Positions 63,278 to 64,000 of a stretch of DNA of 64,000 nucleotides are shown here, one piece after another. The stretch's first letter is position 1. Every line of letters starts with the position of its first letter. The stretch comes from Streptomyces sp. SUK 48 (GTDB taxonomy: Bacteria > Actinomycetota > Actinomycetes > Streptomycetales > Streptomycetaceae), in the NCBI RefSeq assembly GCF_009650765.1, contig NZ_CP045740.1, positions 6,300,001 to 6,364,000 of the forward strand. Direction: 5' to 3'. Both the position numbers and the translations under genes were made by a program. A model generated the notes under the pieces. It searched no databases, was not told the DNA's origin, and worked only from the letters and a program-made list of their open reading frames with translations.

Positions 63278-64000
63278 ATGCTGCCCTGGAAGAGAGTGCT
63301 CAGACCCCTCACCGCGCTGCTGCTGTCCGCCGCCGCGGTCGCCCTGCCCGCCACGGCCGCGCACGCCGACACCGCCACCCACAGCGGCTGGAACGACTAC
63401 TCCTGCAAGCCGTCCGCCGCCCACCCCCGCCCCGTGGTCCTGGTCCACGGCACCCTCGGCAACTCGGTCGACAACTGGCTCGGCCTCGCCCCCTATCTGG
63501 AGGCCCGCGGATACTGCGTCTTCTCCCTGGACTACGGCCAGCTCCCCGGCGTCCCCGTCTTCCACGGCCTCGGCCCCATCGACCAGTCGGCCGCGCAGCT
63601 CGCCACCTTCGTGGACCAGGTGCGCTCCGCCACCGGCACCGCCAAGGTCGACCTGGTCGGACACTCCCAGGGCGGCATGATGCCCCGTTACTACCTGAAG
63701 TTCCTCGGCGGCGCGGCCAAGGTCAACGCGCTCGTCGGCATCGCCCCCGACAACCACGGCGCCACCATCAGCGGACTCACCAACCTGCTGCCGTACTTCC
63801 CCGGCGCCACGGACCTGGTCAAGGCCACCACCCCCGGCCTCGCCGACCAGATCCCCGGCTCCGCCTTCCTCACCAAGCTCAACGCGGGCGGCGACACCGT
63901 CCCCGGGGTGCACTACACGGTCATCGCCACCCAGTACGACGAGGTGGCCACCCCCTGGCGCAGCCAGTACCTCAGCGGCTCCGACGTGCACAACGTCCTG
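63278..64000 (+). CDS. Secreted alpha/beta-hydrolase lipase, 5' part (partial)
   Basis: The gene continues beyond the window; 241 codons are visible. A signal peptide (TALLLSAAAVALPATAAHA) ends near residue 30. The oxyanion-hole segment VVLVHGTLGNS and the nucleophile elbow GHSQGG of class I/II lipases are present, and the DNWLGLAPYLEARGYCVFSLDYG block is typical of Streptomyces lipase (triacylglycerol lipase-like) proteins. ATG 63278 has AAGGAG eight bases upstream. Two CGTAACTT repeats lie in the upstream 158 bp (about 63164 and 63191), which may be regulatory. Confidence 0.92.
   Translation, partial: MLPWKRVLRPLTALLLSAAAVALPATAAHADTATHSGWNDYSCKPSAAHPRPVVLVHGTLGNSVDNWLGLAPYLEARGYCVFSLDYGQLPGVPVFHGLGPIDQSAAQLATFVDQVRSATGTAKVDLVGHSQGGMMPRYYLKFLGGAAKVNALVGIAPDNHGATISGLTNLLPYFPGATDLVKATTPGLADQIPGSAFLTKLNAGGDTVPGVHYTVIATQYDEVATPWRSQYLSGSDVHNVL

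Overview
The window is a piece of a Streptomyces (or very close actinomycete) chromosome. Support comes from very high G+C with G/C-biased third codon positions, many GTG/TTG starts, frequent 4-bp ATGA/GTGA gene overlaps, twin-arginine and streptogrisin-type secreted proteins, a DtxR/DmdR-type iron box, an actinobacterial SOS box and genus-typical families (SepF-like SflA, DUF5685, an Rpf protein). Nearly all genes are chromosomal core or conserved-locus genes. I see no phage, insertion sequence, CRISPR array, rRNA or tRNA.

Layout. 1-6.2 kb: the end of a TPR protein, a DUF1015 protein, a HAD phosphatase, and an iron-box-controlled siderophore importer (two FecCD permeases plus ATPase, no binding protein). 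6.2-12.3 kb: a frameshifted small gene, tlyA, NAD kinase, recN, a very small MraY/WecA-like protein and a GT4 glycosyltransferase. 12.3-17.3 kb, minus strand: PucR regulator, FAD oxidoreductase and GH15 hydrolase. 17.9-28.7 kb: pyrG, a NUDIX ADP-ribose hydrolase, an NB-ARC/TPR protein with an altered P-loop, ald, then the chromosome-maintenance block parA-like, RHH-like partner, scpA, scpB and a pseudouridine synthase. 28.7-32.0 kb: an ADP-ribosylglycohydrolase and two predicted nucleotidyltransferases, headed by a large perfect-looking dyad that touches the start codon. 32.0-37.3 kb: Rieske lipoprotein, chorismate mutase, prephenate dehydrogenase, cmk, plsC and der, closed by a strong terminator.

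37.3-49.2 kb: hypothetical proteins, an Rpf-LysM muralytic protein, an I78 inhibitor, a PAP2 phosphatase, a PIG-V-like mannosyltransferase, an MFS exporter, an acyl-CoA dehydrogenase, sflA and a DUF5685 protein with a cysteine-dense tail. 48.3-54.9 kb: a polar amino acid ABC transporter with an FAD/NAD(P)-binding protein, a luciferase-like monooxygenase gene broken by a nonsense codon, and DUF1684; together these look like an uptake and oxidation route for a (possibly sulfur-containing) amino acid. 55.1-57.5 kb: two streptogrisin-type proteases. 57.6-62.2 kb: an SOS-box-preceded DnaE2-type polymerase coupled to a Y-family-like protein that lacks catalytic carboxylates. 62.2-64 kb: cupin and MarR genes around a double operator, and the start of a secreted lipase gene.

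The items I would follow first are the NAD/ADP-ribose-type cluster with its dyad (28.7-32.0 kb), the two broken genes (6207-6535 and 53134-54147), the SOS polymerase pair, the cysteine-rich DUF5685 tail and the two-site MarR operator. Family assignments rest on reading the protein sequence by eye; no database search was run. Locus correspondences to S. coelicolor are from memory.
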